From NCBI GenBank assembly GCA_963774455.1, contig CAVZFD010000005.1, positions 1,178,001-1,242,000 of the forward strand: a DNA stretch of 64,000 bases, given 5' to 3'. The notes under the pieces were generated by a model. It had not been told where the DNA came from, did not search any database, and saw only the letters and a program-made list of their open reading frames with translations. The DNA comes from DATFVA01 sp963774455 (GTDB taxonomy: Bacteria; Bacteroidota; Ignavibacteria; Ignavibacteriales; Ignavibacteriaceae). Below are positions 63,698-64,000 of this stretch, piece after piece. Position numbers and translations under genes: made by a program. The first letter of the stretch is position 1. Every line of letters starts with the position of its first letter.

Positions 63698-64000
63698 TTA
63701 TTCTTTTGGTGAAAAAAGTGCCGCTACCGCGCCCGCGGGATCCTGGATTACGCAATACCTTCCATATTTCCCCATGTCCCTGGGACCTGCGATTACTTTT
63801 CCACCGTTCTTTCTGCAAAGCCCGGCAGATTCATCCACATCCTGAACCGCAAAATAAATAAGCCACTGAGGCGGAAGGTCGGCATTAATACCCCTTGAAT
63901 GACAAATGCCCGCAACAGTTCGACCGGTATCAGGACTATTCATGCTGAAATCGTTATACCCCCCCATTGAGACCGGTTCTGACTTCCAGCCTATCACACT
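63698..64000 (-). CDS. VOC-family (glyoxalase/bleomycin resistance-like) protein, 5' end beyond window
   Basis: The frame is open to the right edge with no good start, so the N-terminus lies outside. The visible part has the VOC beta-alpha-beta repeats: GGYNDFSMNSPDTGRTVAG, PQWLIYFAVQDVDESAGLCR and GRYCVIQDPAGAVAALFSPK. The second half of a VOC module usually supplies Glu/His metal ligands, and none is obvious here. The family includes dioxygenases, lyases and binding proteins. The role is unknown. Confidence 0.8.
   Translation of the reverse strand, partial: SVIGWKSEPVSMGGYNDFSMNSPDTGRTVAGICHSRGINADLPPQWLIYFAVQDVDESAGLCRKNGGKVIAGPRDMGKYGRYCVIQDPAGAVAALFSPKE

Noticed and set aside
1..64000. 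CRISPR arrays, rRNA genes and riboswitches
   Set aside because: No regularly spaced repeats of CRISPR length, no rRNA sequence, and no recognisable riboswitch fold upstream of kup, the methyltransferase-like or MATE genes.

Overview
The window looks like a chromosome segment of an Ignavibacteria-type bacterium (Bacteroidota/Chlorobi lineage). Two secreted beta-propeller proteins end in a C-terminal type IX secretion sorting domain with the NYPNPFNPST signature typical of that group. There is also a FadL-type porin, an ExbB/ExbD system, a two-component Reg_prop sensor and a SpoIID-type protein. Base composition is moderately AT-rich. Several genes carry recognisable Shine-Dalgarno sequences, so starts were moved to internal ATGs where these fit better. 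This assignment is inference from protein style; no rRNA is present.

Layout. 1-15.5 kb is a mostly minus-strand housekeeping region: a CNNM/CBS membrane protein (cut by the window edge), Ssb, a SPOR lipoprotein, a GDSL lipoprotein plus FadL porin, a biotin carboxylase/biotin carrier pair, MutS2-CvpA-YqeY, ExbB-ExbD-ExbD, a short-chain dehydrogenase, a frameshifted secreted nuclease and a Kup potassium transporter. From 15.9 kb polA runs on the plus strand, with a single-base frameshift between polymerase motifs A and B. 18.7-24.8 kb holds three glycosyltransferases, a homocysteine methyltransferase-like gene, ispE and an LD-carboxypeptidase.

25.0-33.3 kb is the most interesting metabolic block. 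A tightly spaced plus-strand operon encodes a GT-B-like protein, an SpsF-type cytidylyltransferase, a split transketolase, a GSA-type aminotransferase, a short-chain dehydrogenase, a KdsC-like phosphatase and a short NeuB, followed by a fatty acid hydroxylase-type membrane protein. Together they look like a pathway that builds and CMP-activates a nonulosonate-like acidic sugar, possibly with a transketolase step that extends the carbon chain. A cupin, a GH18 chitinase and a pirin follow.

36.4-49.9 kb is accessory and dominated by signalling. A response regulator and a multi-PAS histidine kinase lie between two exact 27-bp direct repeats derived from the 3' end of a DUF3024 gene. The full-length DUF3024 copy has an in-frame stop. 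Next to it is a displaced 3' fragment of a CAU-anticodon tRNA. The intact tRNA lies 9.2 kb further on, in the same orientation, and the segment between carries a double-domain KaiC-like ATPase, a Ycf48-like secreted propeller protein, a LuxR-type regulator and a Reg_prop histidine kinase. This is the footprint expected of an old tRNA-targeted genomic island that has lost its integrase.

50-64 kb returns to housekeeping: two small lipoproteins, a HIT hydrolase, an EF-G-like GTPase, YtxH/DUF948-type envelope proteins, a LPG-synthase-type membrane protein, Maf, a SpoIID-domain lipoprotein, a MATE transporter, tRNA-Ala(CGC), a CoA-binding protein, a STAS protein, a second sorted propeller protein and a partial VOC-family gene at the right edge.
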